Assembly: GCF_002356315.1 (NCBI RefSeq)
Contig: NZ_AP018164.1
Span: 4,216,001 to 4,280,000 of the forward strand
Length of the DNA stretch: 64,000 nt
Source: Mycobacterium shigaense
GTDB lineage: Bacteria > Actinomycetota > Actinomycetes > Mycobacteriales > Mycobacteriaceae
Direction of reading: 5' to 3'
Shown: positions 1 to 9,126 of the stretch, piece by piece
Layout: each line of letters opens with the position of its first letter
How positions within the stretch are numbered: position 1 is the first letter of the stretch
Made by a program: the position numbers and the translations under genes
Notes under the pieces: model-generated
Told to the model about the DNA's origin: nothing
What the model saw: the letters and a program-made list of their open reading frames with translations, nothing else
Database searches by the model: none

Positions 1-6
1 GGCGAT

Positions 7-744
7 ATGAGCGGCCAAACCACTACGGCCAGCACCGCGGAATCCGAACCGAAGGGGCTGGCAGCCAACGCCACGCAGCAGTTGGTCGAGGGCGTCGCCC
101 GGGTGCTGACCAAGCCGCGATTCCGCGGCTGGATTCACGTCTACTCGGCCGGCACCGCCGTATTCGCGGGGGCATCGCTGGTGGCGGTGTCGTGGGCGGT
201 GGGCTCCACCCGGGCGGGCCTGGCGACCCTGCTTTACACCTTCGCCACCATCGTCATGTTCACCGTCAGCGCCACGTACCACCGCGTGCACTGGAAGTCC
301 GCGACGGCCCAGAAGTGGATGAAGCGGGCCGACCACTCGATGATCTTCGTGTTCATCGCCGGCAGCTACACCCCGTTCGCCCTGCTCGCTTTGTCGCCCG
401 CCGACGGACACGTCGTGCTGTGGATCGTGTGGGGCGGCGCGGCGGCCGGGATCCTGCTGAAGATGCTGTGGCCGTCGGCGCCGCGCTGGGTCGGGGTGCC
501 GCTCTACATCCTGCTGGGGTGGGTGGCCGTCTGGTACACCGGGGAGATCCTGCACAACGCGGGGGTGGCCGCGATGGTGCTGCTGTTCGTCGGCGGCGCG
601 CTGTACAGCATCGGCGGCATCCTCTACGCGCTGCGCTGGCCCGACCCGTGGCCGACGACATTCGGCTACCACGAGTTCTTCCACGCCTGCACCGCGGTAG
701 CGGCGATCTGCCACTACATCGCGATGTGGTTCGTGGTGTTCTAG
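7..744 (+). CDS. Hemolysin III / PAQR-family integral membrane protein
   Basis: A 245-residue protein with seven predicted hydrophobic helices from about residue 45 to the C-terminus. It carries the family signatures SATYHR (about 87-92), the [17 protein letters not shown] stretch (about 109-125) and a C-terminal GYHEFFHAC with the paired histidines typical of the putative metal site. This fits the hemolysin III/TrhA branch of the PAQR family, matching Rv1085c by position. Members are membrane proteins linked to membrane-energetics homeostasis; haemolytic activity is not established for mycobacteria. The ATG at 7 is the only sensible start, but the window edge hides its upstream region. It converges on the next gene with 4 bp between stop codons. 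Confidence 0.9.
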   Translation: MSGQTTTASTAESEPKGLAANATQQLVEGVARVLTKPRFRGWIHVYSAGTAVFAGASLVAVSWAVGSTRAGLATLLYTFATIVMFTVSATYHRVHWKSATAQKWMKRADHSMIFVFIAGSYTPFALLALSPADGHVVLWIVWGGAAAGILLKMLWPSAPRWVGVPLYILLGWVAVWYTGEILHNAGVAAMVLLFVGGALYSIGGILYALRWPDPWPTTFGYHEFFHACTAVAAICHYIAMWFVVF

Positions 745-748
745 CGCA

Positions 749-1132
749 CTACAGCTGCGTGACGTCGGCCGCCGACCAGTACGCTTTCATGGCGCTGATC
801 TTGCCGCGGCCGTCGAACACCATCACGTCGATCGGCTCGATCCGCATCTTTTGCTCGCCGGCCGTGATGGTCAACCGGAAGTGGAACGCCGCCTCGTTGC
901 CGGCGACGCGCAGCGACACCAGCTCGGCCTGCCGGTCCACATTCGCGACGGCGGAGTAGAAGCCCTTGATCGCCTGGCTGCCGATGTGGACCTCGCCGCC
1001 GACCGGGTCCTCGACCGTGGCGTCGTCGGCGTACAGGCTGACCAATCCGTCCACATCGCCGTCGCCGAGGAGCGCGATATAGCGGTTGACCGTGTCGGTG
1101 ATCACTTGGACCTTGTCGTCGGCAGTCGGCAT
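749..1132 (-). CDS. SnoaL/NTF2-like protein, steroid isomerase-like
   Basis: A 127-residue protein with the cone-shaped NTF2/SnoaL fold pattern: helix VITDTVNRYIALLGDGDVDGL, then YADDATVEDPVG and a C-terminal MKAYWS strand. The VEDPVG segment is shared with ketosteroid isomerase-like proteins of mycobacteria, which suggests a small hydrophobic ligand or isomerase substrate; the substrate is unknown. The open frame continues upstream to 1222, but that would overlap the preceding gene. The ATG at 1132 gives the usual family length of about 125 residues, so it is preferred. It lies 14 bp downstream of the YyaL-type gene and is probably co-transcribed with it. Confidence 0.8.
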   Translation of the reverse strand: MPTADDKVQVITDTVNRYIALLGDGDVDGLVSLYADDATVEDPVGGEVHIGSQAIKGFYSAVANVDRQAELVSLRVAGNEAAFHFRLTITAGEQKMRIEPIDVMVFDGRGKISAMKAYWSAADVTQL

Positions 1133-1146
1133 GGAAGGCGACGTTA

Positions 1147-3165
1147 CTACCCCGGTACCCCAAGGGCGGCAGCCAGTTCCGCCGGGCGGGTGACGGGAAG
1201 GTCGCAGACCCGGCCGCGGCACACGTAGGCGGCGTCGGCCGCGCCGATGCGGTTGCGGCCGGCCAGCAGGGCCGACGAATCGATCTCACCGCCGACGACG
1301 ATCGCACCGCCGGGCGCCAGCCGGCGCGCGGCGGCCAGCAGCTCCGAGCGCGGCGGGTCGCAGGCGACGGCGATCTGCAGCGGTCCGCGCACCGTGGCCT
1401 CGGCGACGGCCAGCCAATGCCCGGCCGACCGCGGTGCCCGCGCCAGCAGCACTGAATGCGCACGCAGCGCGGCGGCCGCGGCGCGCAGATATCGTTGCGC
1501 GCGGTCCCCGTCGACCAGGTGGGCCGCGGTCAGCAGCGCCTCGGTGATGCTGGAGGCGCCCGACGGCGCCGCGCCGTCGACCGCGTCGGCGGGCCGCATC
1601 ATCAGCTGCTCGGCATCGTCGGCCGTGTCATACCAGCGGCCGGGCCGGTGTGGGTCCGCGAAGTGCGCCAGCGCGGTGTCCAGCAACTCGACCGCGGTGC
1701 TCAGCCAGATTCCCTCGGCGGTGAGCTGATACAGCGCGAGCAGCCCGGTGGCCAGCATCGCGTGGTCCTCCAGGATGGCCGCGCTGGCGCCGACCAACCC
1801 CCCGAGGCTGGCGCGCCGCAGCCGGCCGTCGACGATGTGGCTGTCGCGCAACGCCGTCGCGCACCGCACCGCGGCGCGGGCGAATGCGGGTTCGTCCAGG
1901 GCCACACTGGCCTCGGCCAGCGCGGTGATGGCCAGCCCGTTCCACGAGGTGATCACCTTGTCGTCACGCCCGGGCTGCGGCCGCGAGCGCCGGGCAGCCA
2001 GCAGCTCGGCCCGGATGCGTTGCAGCCGCTGTTCATCGGGATCGCCGGGTCGTTGCAGCACCGACGCGCCGTGCTCGAAGGTGCCGTCGCGGGTAACGGC
2101 GAAAACCTCTGCGGCCCAACGTCCGTCGTGCTCACCGAGCACCTCGGTCAGCTGCTGAGGCGTCCAGACGTAGGTCAGACCCTCACGGCCGTCGGTGTCG
2201 GCGTCCAGCGACGAGATGAACAGGTCGCCGTCGGTCAGGCCGTGCAGCAGAAACCGCGCGGTTTCGCCCGCCACCCGGCGAGCCAGCGGATCTGCGGTCC
2301 GCCGGGCCCAGTGCGCGTAGGCGCGCAGCAGGAGCGCGTTGTCGTACAGCATCTTCTCGAAATGCGGTACCAACCAAGCCTTGTCGACGCTGTAGCGGGC
2401 GAAACCACCGGCCAGCTGGTCGTAGATGCCGCCGCGGGCCATCGCGCTGCCGGTGTGCTCGACGGCCTGCAGCGCGGCGGCCGACCCGGTGCGTTCGTAG
2501 TTGCGCAGCAGCGCCTCGAGCAACGCCGACGGCGGGAATTTGGGCGCGCCGCCGAAGCCGCCGTGCACCGTGTCCTGGTCGGCCAGCACGGCGGCGACGG
2601 CGTGGTCGCACAGCTCCGGAACGATGTCGAGCCCACCGCCCGGCAGTCCGGACGACATGGTGCGCAGCTCGCCGGCGATGCGGTCCGACGCCTCCTCGAC
2701 TTCGCCGCGGCGGTCTTGCCACGTCTGGGTGACAGCCGAAAACAGTTGCAGGAATTCATCTTTCGGGTAGTACGTGCCGCAGAAGAAGGGCCGTCCGTCG
2801 GGTGTCAGGAAACACGTCATCGGCCAGCCGCCCTGCCCGGTCAGCGCGACAGTGGCGTTCATGTAGACCGCGTCGATATCGGGCCGTTCCTCGCGGTCGA
2901 CTTTGATGCAGACGAATCCCGCGTTCATCGCGGCGGCCACGTCGGCGTCGGAGAACGATTCGTGGGCCATGACGTGACACCAATGGCACGCGGCGTAGCC
3001 GATCGACAGCAGGATCGGCACATCGCGCGCCGCGGCCTCCGCCAACGCCTGCGGCGTCCACTGCTGCCAGTGCACCGGATTGTCGGCGTGCTGGCGCAGG
3101 TACGGGCTGGTGGCCACCCCGAGGGTGTTGGTCGGCGACGGATCGATCGGCTCAGCCGGGCTCAT
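1147..3165 (-). CDS. YyaL/DUF255 thioredoxin-domain protein (Rv1084-like)
   Basis: A 672-residue protein. Residues 1-160 form a thioredoxin-like DUF255 domain with the redox-like motif CHWC at 60-63 followed by HVMAHESF. The rest is an alpha/alpha-barrel like N-acylglucosamine 2-epimerases and six-hairpin glycosidases, with LDADTDGREG and KVITSWNGLAI motifs. The family (bacterial YyaL, human SPATA20) has no secure biochemical role. Length and architecture are full. The ATG at 3165 lies inside the end of the upstream membrane-protein gene (14 bp overlap), so the two are likely translationally coupled in an operon that begins with mca. Confidence 0.92.
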   Translation of the reverse strand: MSPAEPIDPSPTNTLGVATSPYLRQHADNPVHWQQWTPQALAEAAARDVPILLSIGYAACHWCHVMAHESFSDADVAAAMNAGFVCIKVDREERPDIDAVYMNATVALTGQGGWPMTCFLTPDGRPFFCGTYYPKDEFLQLFSAVTQTWQDRRGEVEEASDRIAGELRTMSSGLPGGGLDIVPELCDHAVAAVLADQDTVHGGFGGAPKFPPSALLEALLRNYERTGSAAALQAVEHTGSAMARGGIYDQLAGGFARYSVDKAWLVPHFEKMLYDNALLLRAYAHWARRTADPLARRVAGETARFLLHGLTDGDLFISSLDADTDGREGLTYVWTPQQLTEVLGEHDGRWAAEVFAVTRDGTFEHGASVLQRPGDPDEQRLQRIRAELLAARRSRPQPGRDDKVITSWNGLAITALAEASVALDEPAFARAAVRCATALRDSHIVDGRLRRASLGGLVGASAAILEDHAMLATGLLALYQLTAEGIWLSTAVELLDTALAHFADPHRPGRWYDTADDAEQLMMRPADAVDGAAPSGASSITEALLTAAHLVDGDRAQRYLRAAAAALRAHSVLLARAPRSAGHWLAVAEATVRGPLQIAVACDPPRSELLAAARRLAPGGAIVVGGEIDSSALLAGRNRIGAADAAYVCRGRVCDLPVTRPAELAAALGVPG

Positions 3166-3439
3166 CGCCGCGCCCCGGCGGCCGTTTCGGCCCGTCCGTC
3201 TGCTCCGGGGCCTCGTCGACGAAGTCGGTGCCCTCGTCGGCGGCCTGGTCGGGCTCGGGGTGCTGGGGGTCGAACGATTCGGGCACCTTCTTCAGTTGCC
3301 GGTTCATCGACCGCAGCAGGAACAACGTGGCGATCAGCAGCAGCACGATCACCAGCAACCCGATCGGGCTGGCCTTGCCGAAATCCGGACCGTTGTTGTG
3401 CGGCCCGTCAGCAATCACCGTGAACAAAAGGGGGTTCAC
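3152..3439 (-). CDS. Small single-pass membrane protein (Rv1083-like)
   Basis: A 95-residue protein with one transmembrane helix at about residues 26-45 ([17 protein letters not shown]). A basic stretch follows (RSMNRQLKK), then an acidic, proline-rich cytoplasmic tail, consistent with an N-out, C-in topology. No enzymatic motif is visible and the function is unknown. The GTG start at 3437-3439 overlaps the stop of mca as GTGA, and its 3' end overlaps the YyaL-type gene by 14 bp. It is therefore locked into the mca operon. It matches Rv1083 by position. Confidence 0.85.
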   Translation of the reverse strand: MNPLLFTVIADGPHNNGPDFGKASPIGLLVIVLLLIATLFLLRSMNRQLKKVPESFDPQHPEPDQAADEGTDFVDEAPEQTDGPKRPPGRGDEPG

Positions 3440-4308
3440 CTGTCATCCTCGATTCCGGCGAACAGGTCGTCCTCGGGCAGCCGGACGGGCACGCGCGAGC
3501 GCGCCAACTCGAATTCCTCGGTCGGCCAGAGCCGTTGCTGCCAGGCGATCGGGGCGGCGAAGAAGTCCGCGTTCGGGTCGATCTGGGTGGCGTGCGCGCG
3601 CAGCGCATCGTCGCGCTGGCTGAAGTACTCCGAGCACTGCACGCGCGTCGTCACCCGCGACTCGAACGGGTCGTGCTTCGGGTCCCACGCCTCGAGCCAC
3701 TTCCTGAACGGAGGCTCGTGCCCGTGCTTGACGGCCTCGTCGTGCAATAGCTGTATGCGCGCGCGCAGGAAGCCGTGGTTGTAGTACAGCTTGGACGCGG
3801 CCCACGGCTCGCCCGCGTCCGGGAAGCGCGCGAAGTCGGCGGCCGCCTCGTAGGCGCCCACCGAAACCTGGTGGCAGCGAATGTGATCGGGGTGCGGGTA
3901 GCCGCCGTTCTCGTCGTAGGTGGTCATCACGTGCGGGCGGAACTCGCGGATCACGCGCACCAGCGCCTCGACGGAGACGTCGAGCGGCACCAGCGCGAAG
4001 CTGTCGTCGGGCAGCGGCGGCGGCGGATCTCCCGAGGGCAACCCGGAGTCGATGAAGCCGAGCCAGCGGTGTTCCACGCCGAGGATCTCGGCAGCCTTGG
4101 CCATCTCGTCGCGGCGGATCTCGGCGATGTGTTGCTGCACGTCGGGCAAGTCCATCGCCGGGTTGAGGATGTCGCCGCGCTCGCCGCCGGTCAGCGTCAC
4201 GACCAGGACCCGGTGGCCCTCGTCGGCATACCGGGCGAGAGTGGCCGCGCCCTTGCTGGATTCGTCGTCGGGGTGGGCGTGCACCGCCATCAACCGAAGC
4301 TCGCTCAC
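3436..4308 (-). CDS. mca: Mycothiol S-conjugate amidase
   Basis: A 290-residue LmbE-like zinc amidase. Mca cleaves mycothiol S-conjugates into an N-acetylcysteine mercapturate, which is exported, and GlcN-inositol, which is recycled to mycothiol. The metal-binding motif HAHPDDE lies at residues 10-16, and the second zinc motif HPDH at 139-142 gives the His-Asp-His triad typical of Mca/MshB. Gene position next to greA is the conserved mycobacterial mca locus and argues for Mca over its paralogue MshB. It starts with GTG at 4308 and is divergent from the DUF4307 gene across 127 bp. It heads a tight operon with the Rv1083- and Rv1084-like genes. Confidence 0.95.
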   Translation of the reverse strand: MSELRLMAVHAHPDDESSKGAATLARYADEGHRVLVVTLTGGERGDILNPAMDLPDVQQHIAEIRRDEMAKAAEILGVEHRWLGFIDSGLPSGDPPPPLPDDSFALVPLDVSVEALVRVIREFRPHVMTTYDENGGYPHPDHIRCHQVSVGAYEAAADFARFPDAGEPWAASKLYYNHGFLRARIQLLHDEAVKHGHEPPFRKWLEAWDPKHDPFESRVTTRVQCSEYFSQRDDALRAHATQIDPNADFFAAPIAWQQRLWPTEEFELARSRVPVRLPEDDLFAGIEDDR

Positions 4309-4435
4309 GTGCCCCCTCGCTGGTCTGCCGGTTGCGCTCGAAAACCTAGAGCGTGACCCTATAATTCCAGTTCCCGATCATTACCACGCTGTCGGCCGGG
4401 GTCCGGCAGCCGACAAGTGCAGTTGTGACACAGCC

Positions 4436-4870
4436 ATGAGCCAGACTTCCATCCCGCGTCCCGAGGCCCGCTATGGGCGTACCCGACTTTCGCGCCTTGC
4501 GCGGCGTCGGGCGGCGATCGCGCTCGGTGTGCTGGTCGTCGGCGCGGGCATCACCCTCGCCGTCGTCGGCTACCAGCGGCTGGGTACCAGCGACGTCTCC
4601 GGTTCGCTGGCCGGCTACCGGGTGATCGACGCCGAGACCGCGTCAGTGACAATCAGCGTGACCCGATCCGACCCGTCGCGCCCGGTCGACTGCATCGTGC
4701 GGGTCCGCGCCAAGGACGGCGGCGAAACCGGCAGGCGCGAGGTTCTGGTCCCCCCGTCGCAGGCGACTACGGTGCAGGTCACCACCACCGTGAAATCGTC
4801 TCGACCACCGGCGATGGCCGACATCTACGGCTGCGGCGCCGACGTCCCCGACTACCTGCGCGCGGCGTGA
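4436..4870 (+). CDS. DUF4307 single-pass membrane protein (Rv1081c-like)
   Basis: A 144-residue protein. A basic N-terminus (residues 1-28) is followed by one transmembrane helix at about 29-46 (AIALGVLVVGAGITLAVV), then an exported beta-rich domain with two cysteines (VDCIVRV and YGCGADVP) that could form a disulfide. This matches the mycobacterial DUF4307 family; its function is unknown. The ATG at 4436 is chosen because it directly precedes the basic-hydrophobic leader. The much longer open frame upstream overlaps mca antisense and is not credible. It sits between mca and greA, as in other mycobacteria. Confidence 0.85.
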   Translation: MSQTSIPRPEARYGRTRLSRLARRRAAIALGVLVVGAGITLAVVGYQRLGTSDVSGSLAGYRVIDAETASVTISVTRSDPSRPVDCIVRVRAKDGGETGRREVLVPPSQATTVQVTTTVKSSRPPAMADIYGCGADVPDYLRAA

Positions 4871-5082
4871 CCGCAGAACACGAGCGATCCGCGAATGGCG
4901 TCATCATCTGTTTCCACAGTGGTAACATGGGTGAATGCACGGTTCCTCCTGGGACCGTGTATTGCTGCATTAAAGGCCGTGGGCGGGCGGATGGCAGCAC
5001 CGGCTGAGACCCGGAAACCCCGGACAACGGGGCTCAGATACTTACGCGAATACGCGGATCCAGAGACGAGGAGCACGACGAG
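4871..5082 (+). promoter_or_regulatory. greA leader region with hairpin
   Basis: This 212-bp gap precedes greA. A clear hairpin lies at 4938-4959, where CACGGTTCC pairs with GGGACCGTG across a 4-nt loop, allowing one G-U pair. Just upstream, TAACAT at about 4922 could be a -10 element. A GAGGAG ribosome-binding site lies at 5068-5073, nine bases before the greA ATG. The hairpin could be a leader structure of greA or a weak terminator for the DUF4307 gene. The string GCTGAGA here resembles part of a TPP riboswitch, but the other conserved blocks are missing. Confidence 0.35.
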
Positions 5083-5577
5083 ATGACCGACACTCAGGTG
5101 ACCTGGCTGACCCAGGAATCACATGACCGTCTCAAGGCCGAACTCGACCAGCTGATCGCCAACCGTCCGGTCATCGCCGCGGAAATCAACGATCGCCGCG
5201 AAGAGGGCGACCTGCGCGAGAACGGCGGTTACCACGCCGCTCGCGAGGAGCAGGGCCAGCAAGAGGCCCGCATCCGTCAGCTGCAGGACCTGCTGAACAA
5301 CGCGAAGGTCGGCGAGGCGCCCAAGCAGTCCGGCGTCGCGCTGCCGGGGTCGGTGGTGAAGGTCTACTACAACGGCGACAAGTCGGACACCGAGACGTTC
5401 CTGATCGCCACCCGCCAAGAGGGTGTCAACGAGGGCAAGCTCGAGGTGTACTCGCCGAACTCACCGCTGGGCGGCGCCCTGATCGACGCCAAGGTCGGCG
5501 ACACCCGCAGCTACACCGTGCCCAACGGCAACACCGTCGAGGTCACGTTGGTCAGCGCTGAGCCCTACCACTCCTAG
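5083..5577 (+). CDS. greA: Transcription elongation factor GreA
   Basis: A 164-residue protein, the usual mycobacterial length. Residues 1-80 form the antiparallel coiled coil. The acidic tip loop [16 protein letters not shown] (about 45-60) enters the RNA polymerase secondary channel and stimulates cleavage of backtracked transcripts. Residues 85-164 form the FKBP-like domain, ending [11 protein letters not shown]. The ATG at 5083 has a GAGGAG site nine bases upstream. It is monocistronic in this context, preceded by a structured leader and followed by a hairpin shared with the convergent metB gene. Confidence 0.97.
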   Translation: MTDTQVTWLTQESHDRLKAELDQLIANRPVIAAEINDRREEGDLRENGGYHAAREEQGQQEARIRQLQDLLNNAKVGEAPKQSGVALPGSVVKVYYNGDKSDTETFLIATRQEGVNEGKLEVYSPNSPLGGALIDAKVGDTRSYTVPNGNTVEVTLVSAEPYHS

Positions 5578-5585
5578 GTTTTCCG

Positions 5586-5641
5586 CGAGTGTGAACCCTG
5601 CGACGCTTGGCCGGCGAGTCACGTCGTCAGATTCACAGTCG
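5586..5641. terminator. Imperfect inverted repeat between convergent greA and metB
   Basis: Two 20-nt arms (5586-5605 and 5622-5641) pair at about 15 of 20 positions, including TGTGAA with TTCACA and CGACG with CGTCG. The loop is 16 nt. The repeat lies between the stop codons of convergent genes and has no U-tract, so it is best read as a bidirectional terminator or RNA 3'-end stabiliser. A longer relative lies at 57074-57129. Confidence 0.5.
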
Positions 5642-5647
5642 GCATAG

Positions 5648-6814
5648 CTAGGCGAGCGCCTGCTCGAGATCGGCGAGCAGGTCGGCGATGTCCTCGATCC
5701 CGACCGACAGCCGTACCAAATCGTCGGGCACTTCCAATTGCGAGCCGGCCGTGGACGCGTGCGTCATGGCGCTCGGATGCTCGATCAGCGACTCCACCCC
5801 GCCCAGCGACTCGGCCAGGATGAACACCCGGGTGCCGGCGCAAAGTTCTTCGGCGGCCGCCCGGCCCCCGCGCATGCGCACCGACACCATGCCGCCGAAG
5901 CCGGACATCTGCCGCGCGGCGACCTCGTGGCCCGGGTGATCCGGCAGGCCCGGGTAGAGCACCGTGTCGACCGAGGCGTGCCCGGCGAGGAATTCGGCTA
6001 CGGCCGAAGCGTTTTCGCTATGCCGCTGCATCCGCAGCACCAGGGTCTTCAGGCCGCGCATCGTCAGGTAGGCGTCGAACGGGCCCGGCACCGCGCCCGC
6101 CCCGTTCTGTAGGAAGCCGAAGGCGTCGTCCAGCTCCCTGTCGTTGGTGACCAGGGCGCCGCCGACGACGTCGGAGTGGCCGCCGATGTACTTGGTGGTC
6201 GAATGCAGCACGATGTCGGCCCCCAGCGCCAACGGCTGCTGCAGCGCGGGAGAGGCAAAGGTGTTGTCCACCAACACCTTTGCCCCTCGTGTGCCACCAA
6301 TCTGTGCGATGGCGGTGATGTCGGCGATGGAAAGCAGCGGATTGGTCGGCGTCTCGACCCAGATCAGCCGGGTCTTCGGGGTGACCGCGGCGGCGACTGC
6401 GTCCAGATCCGACAGTGCTACCGGGGTGTGTTCGACATTCCACTTGGTGAAGACCTTGTCGATAAGCCGGAAGGTGCCGCCGTAGGCGTCGTTGGGAATG
6501 ACGATGTGATCGCCGGGGCGCAAGATGGCCCGTAGTGCACAGTCGGTGGCCGCCATCCCGGAACTGAACGCCCGCCCGTAGGCGCCGCCCTCCACGGCGG
6601 CCAGCGAGGCCTCCAGCGCCGCCCGCGTCGGGTTGCCGGTGCGCGCGTATTCGAATCCGCCGCGCAGGCCGCCGACGCCGTCCTGGGCGAAGGTGCTGCT
6701 GGCGTAGATCGGGGCGTTCACCGCCCCCGTCGCCGGATCCGGCCGGTAGCCGGCATGAATGGCCTTGGTGGCCAGGCCGGTGATGCGGTGGTCCGTATTA
6801 CCGTGTGCGTTCAT
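5648..6814 (-). CDS. metB: Cystathionine gamma-synthase
   Basis: A 388-residue PLP enzyme of the Cys/Met metabolism family. The PLP lysine is K208 in the signature HSTTKYIGGHSD, and the phosphate-binding SSGMAAT lies at about 84-90. MetB condenses O-succinyl- or O-acetyl-homoserine with cysteine to give cystathionine; some relatives also have gamma-lyase activity, which sequence alone cannot exclude. The ATG at 6814 gives the family length. The gene is followed downstream by a convergent-gene hairpin and preceded by pra and cbs on the same strand. This order matches Rv1077-Rv1079 and groups both transsulfuration steps. Confidence 0.95.
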   Translation of the reverse strand: MNAHGNTDHRITGLATKAIHAGYRPDPATGAVNAPIYASSTFAQDGVGGLRGGFEYARTGNPTRAALEASLAAVEGGAYGRAFSSGMAATDCALRAILRPGDHIVIPNDAYGGTFRLIDKVFTKWNVEHTPVALSDLDAVAAAVTPKTRLIWVETPTNPLLSIADITAIAQIGGTRGAKVLVDNTFASPALQQPLALGADIVLHSTTKYIGGHSDVVGGALVTNDRELDDAFGFLQNGAGAVPGPFDAYLTMRGLKTLVLRMQRHSENASAVAEFLAGHASVDTVLYPGLPDHPGHEVAARQMSGFGGMVSVRMRGGRAAAEELCAGTRVFILAESLGGVESLIEHPSAMTHASTAGSQLEVPDDLVRLSVGIEDIADLLADLEQALA

Positions 6815-6859
6815 CGACGCCCAGCTTAGTGACCGTCAGCTGCGCGGCGGTCCAAACCG

Positions 6860-7534
6860 TTAGGCGATCGGCAGGACCACCGTGGTCATGATCTTGTCGG
6901 CCAGGGTTTGCCGTTTGGCGTCCCACAGCGGGAACAGGAAACCGATGTAGCAGATGATCGCGTCGACGATGTGGGCCAGTTGGCGCACGATCGACAGCCC
7001 GAAACCGATCGGCTGCCCGGTGTTCTCGCTGACCACCTTGATCTTGACCACCGACTTACCCAGGCTGGACCCGGTCGTGCCCTGGCGGTAGCCGAAGTTC
7101 CAGATGCCGTAGGCGAGGACCACCAGCCAGGCCAGCCCCTTGGTGAACAGGCCGATGACCGAATCCGTGGCGTAGCAATACTGGCTGACGTCGTACTGAC
7201 TGACGTTGGCGACGCACGACGACTGTTGGGTGAGCAGCGCGATCACCCACGCGATGCCGTAGACGACCGCGATCGGGATGTTGTCGATTAGGGCCGCCAA
7301 CACCCGCGTCAGCCACGGCGTGTAGGCCTCGGTCGGCAGGGCGCGGATCGCCGGTCCGGGCGGCGGCGGCACGTATCCGCCCGCCGGCGGGGGCGGCGGC
7401 GGGTAGGAGCCCCCGCCCGGCAGCGGAGGTGGTGGTGGCGGCGGCTCGTACCCGCCGGCGGGCGGCTCGTATCCGCCGGAAAAACCGGGGTCAGATGGCG
7501 GGTGCGGCCCACCGGGCGGCGGTTGATCGGTCAT
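6860..7534 (-). CDS. pra: Proline-rich antigen homologue, RDD-family membrane protein
   Basis: A 224-residue protein. Residues 1-75 are proline/glycine-rich with repeated GGYEPP and PPPPP runs. The remainder is an RDD domain with hydrophobic helices and the family features PWLTRVLAALIDN and GSSLGKSVVKIKV. It corresponds to Pra of M. leprae and M. tuberculosis; its function is unknown. The frame is open to 7573, but the ATG at 7534 has a GGAAGG site eight bases upstream and begins at the expected MTDQPPPGG. It lies between cbs and metB, probably in one transcript. Confidence 0.9.
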   Translation of the reverse strand: MTDQPPPGGPHPPSDPGFSGGYEPPAGGYEPPPPPPPLPGGGSYPPPPPPAGGYVPPPPGPAIRALPTEAYTPWLTRVLAALIDNIPIAVVYGIAWVIALLTQQSSCVANVSQYDVSQYCYATDSVIGLFTKGLAWLVVLAYGIWNFGYRQGTTGSSLGKSVVKIKVVSENTGQPIGFGLSIVRQLAHIVDAIICYIGFLFPLWDAKRQTLADKIMTTVVLPIA

Positions 7535-7624
7535 GGGACAACCTTCCACGCGAGTTAGCTGAGATCGCCGCATAACAGTACCTGAGCGACCGCGGCCACC
7601 GGGGCATGGAGCCGGTGGGAACGG

Positions 7625-9031
7625 TCAGCGCCGCCGCGGCGGGTCGGAGAGGAATCCCAGCAGATCATACCGGGTGATGACACCGACCGGCTTGCCCTGC
7701 TCGACGACCATCAACGCGTCCCAGTCCCGCAGCTCCTTTCCTGCGGCGCTCACCAGTTCGCCGGCGCCGATCAACCGCAGCGGCGGGCTCATGTGTTGGG
7801 ACACGGCGTCGGCTAACTTGGCCCGGCCCTCGAACACGGCCGAGAGCAGCTCGCGTTCGGAGACACTGCCGGCGACTTCGCCGGCCATCACCGGCGGCTC
7901 GGCTCCGACGACCGGCATCTGGGACACCCCGTATTCGCGCAGGATGCCGATCGCGTCGCGCACGGTCTCGGACGGGTGGGTGTGCACCAGGTCGGGCAGC
8001 GCGCCGGACTTGCCGCGCAGCACGTCACCGACCGTCGGTTGCTCGGTCGAGCCGTCGAGTCGGCTGCGGAAGAACCCGTAGGACGACATCCACGCGTCGT
8101 TGAAGATCTTCGACAGATAGCCCCGACCGCCGTCGGGCAGCAACACGACCACGAGGGCGTCGGGCCCGGCTTCCTCGGCCACCTTGGCGGCCGCCACCAC
8201 CGCCATGCCGCACGAGCCGCCCACCAGCATCGCTTCCTCGCGGGCCAGCCGCCGGGTCATGTCGAACGAGTCGGAATCGGAGACGGCGATGATCTGGTCG
8301 GGGACGCTCGGGTCGTAGGCCGCGGGCCAGAAATCCTCGCCGACGCCCTCGACCAGGTAGGGCCGGCCGGTGCCGCCCGAATAGACCGAACCCTCGGGGT
8401 CGGCGCCGATGATGCGGACGGGTCCTTCTGGTCGGCCGCGGGACACCTCCTTGAGGTAGCGACCCGCGCCGGTGATCGTCCCGCCGGTGCCGATGCCGGC
8501 GACGAAGTGGGTGACCTTGCCGTCCGTGTCGGCCCAGATCTCGGGACCGGTGGTTTCGTAGTGGCTGGCCGGGCCCTGCGGGTTGGCGTACTGATCGGGC
8601 TTCCAGGCGCCGTCGATCTCGCGCACCAACCGGTCGGAGACGCTGTAGTAGCTGTCCGGGTGCTCGGGCGGCACGGCCGTCGGGCACACCACCACCTCGG
8701 CGCCGTAGGCGCGCAGCACGTTCTGCTTGTCTTCGCTGACTTTGTCCGGGCAGACGAAAATGCACTTGTAGCCGCGGGGTTGGGCGACCAACGCAAGACC
8801 GACGCCGGTGTTGCCCGAGGTGGGTTCGACGATGGTGCCACCGGGCTTCAGCTGGCCGCTGGCCTCGGCAGCATCGATCATCTTCGTCGCGATCCGATCT
8901 TTGGCGCTGCCGCCCGGGCTGAGGTATTCGACCTTTGCCGCCACCGTGCCGGCGCCGGCGGGAATGACGGAGTTCAATCGGACCAACGGCGTACCGCCGA
9001 TCAGATCGCTGATGTGCTGCGCAATTCGCAT
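7625..9031 (-). CDS. cbs: Cystathionine beta-synthase with C-terminal CBS pair
   Basis: A 468-residue protein. The fold-type II PLP domain spans about 1-320, with the PLP lysine at K44 (GGSAKDRIATKM), the substrate loop TSGNTG and the glycine-rich GIGTGGTITG. Two CBS domains fill about 335-464 and end in VITRYDLLGFLSDPP. The enzyme joins serine and homocysteine to cystathionine; the CBS pair is regulatory in homologues. The bacterial enzyme lacks the N-terminal haem domain, as here. With the downstream metB it provides both directions of transsulfuration. The ATG at 9031 is the natural start. Confidence 0.95.
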   Translation of the reverse strand: MRIAQHISDLIGGTPLVRLNSVIPAGAGTVAAKVEYLSPGGSAKDRIATKMIDAAEASGQLKPGGTIVEPTSGNTGVGLALVAQPRGYKCIFVCPDKVSEDKQNVLRAYGAEVVVCPTAVPPEHPDSYYSVSDRLVREIDGAWKPDQYANPQGPASHYETTGPEIWADTDGKVTHFVAGIGTGGTITGAGRYLKEVSRGRPEGPVRIIGADPEGSVYSGGTGRPYLVEGVGEDFWPAAYDPSVPDQIIAVSDSDSFDMTRRLAREEAMLVGGSCGMAVVAAAKVAEEAGPDALVVVLLPDGGRGYLSKIFNDAWMSSYGFFRSRLDGSTEQPTVGDVLRGKSGALPDLVHTHPSETVRDAIGILREYGVSQMPVVGAEPPVMAGEVAGSVSERELLSAVFEGRAKLADAVSQHMSPPLRLIGAGELVSAAGKELRDWDALMVVEQGKPVGVITRYDLLGFLSDPPRRR

Positions 9032-9126
9032 GCCTTCATCGTCTCAGGCGATTTCGGGCCGTGCACATCCGCTCCCGGCAGCGCCGGGCCGGCGCCCGCC
9101 GCCGAGGGCATGCCGCGGGGAAACCG

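Noticed and set aside
4871-5082. GCTGAGA followed by C-rich bases upstream of greA, resembling part of a TPP riboswitch
   Set aside because: The downstream conserved block (GAACCTGAT with the UAAUACC-type segment) is missing and greA is not a thiamine gene.
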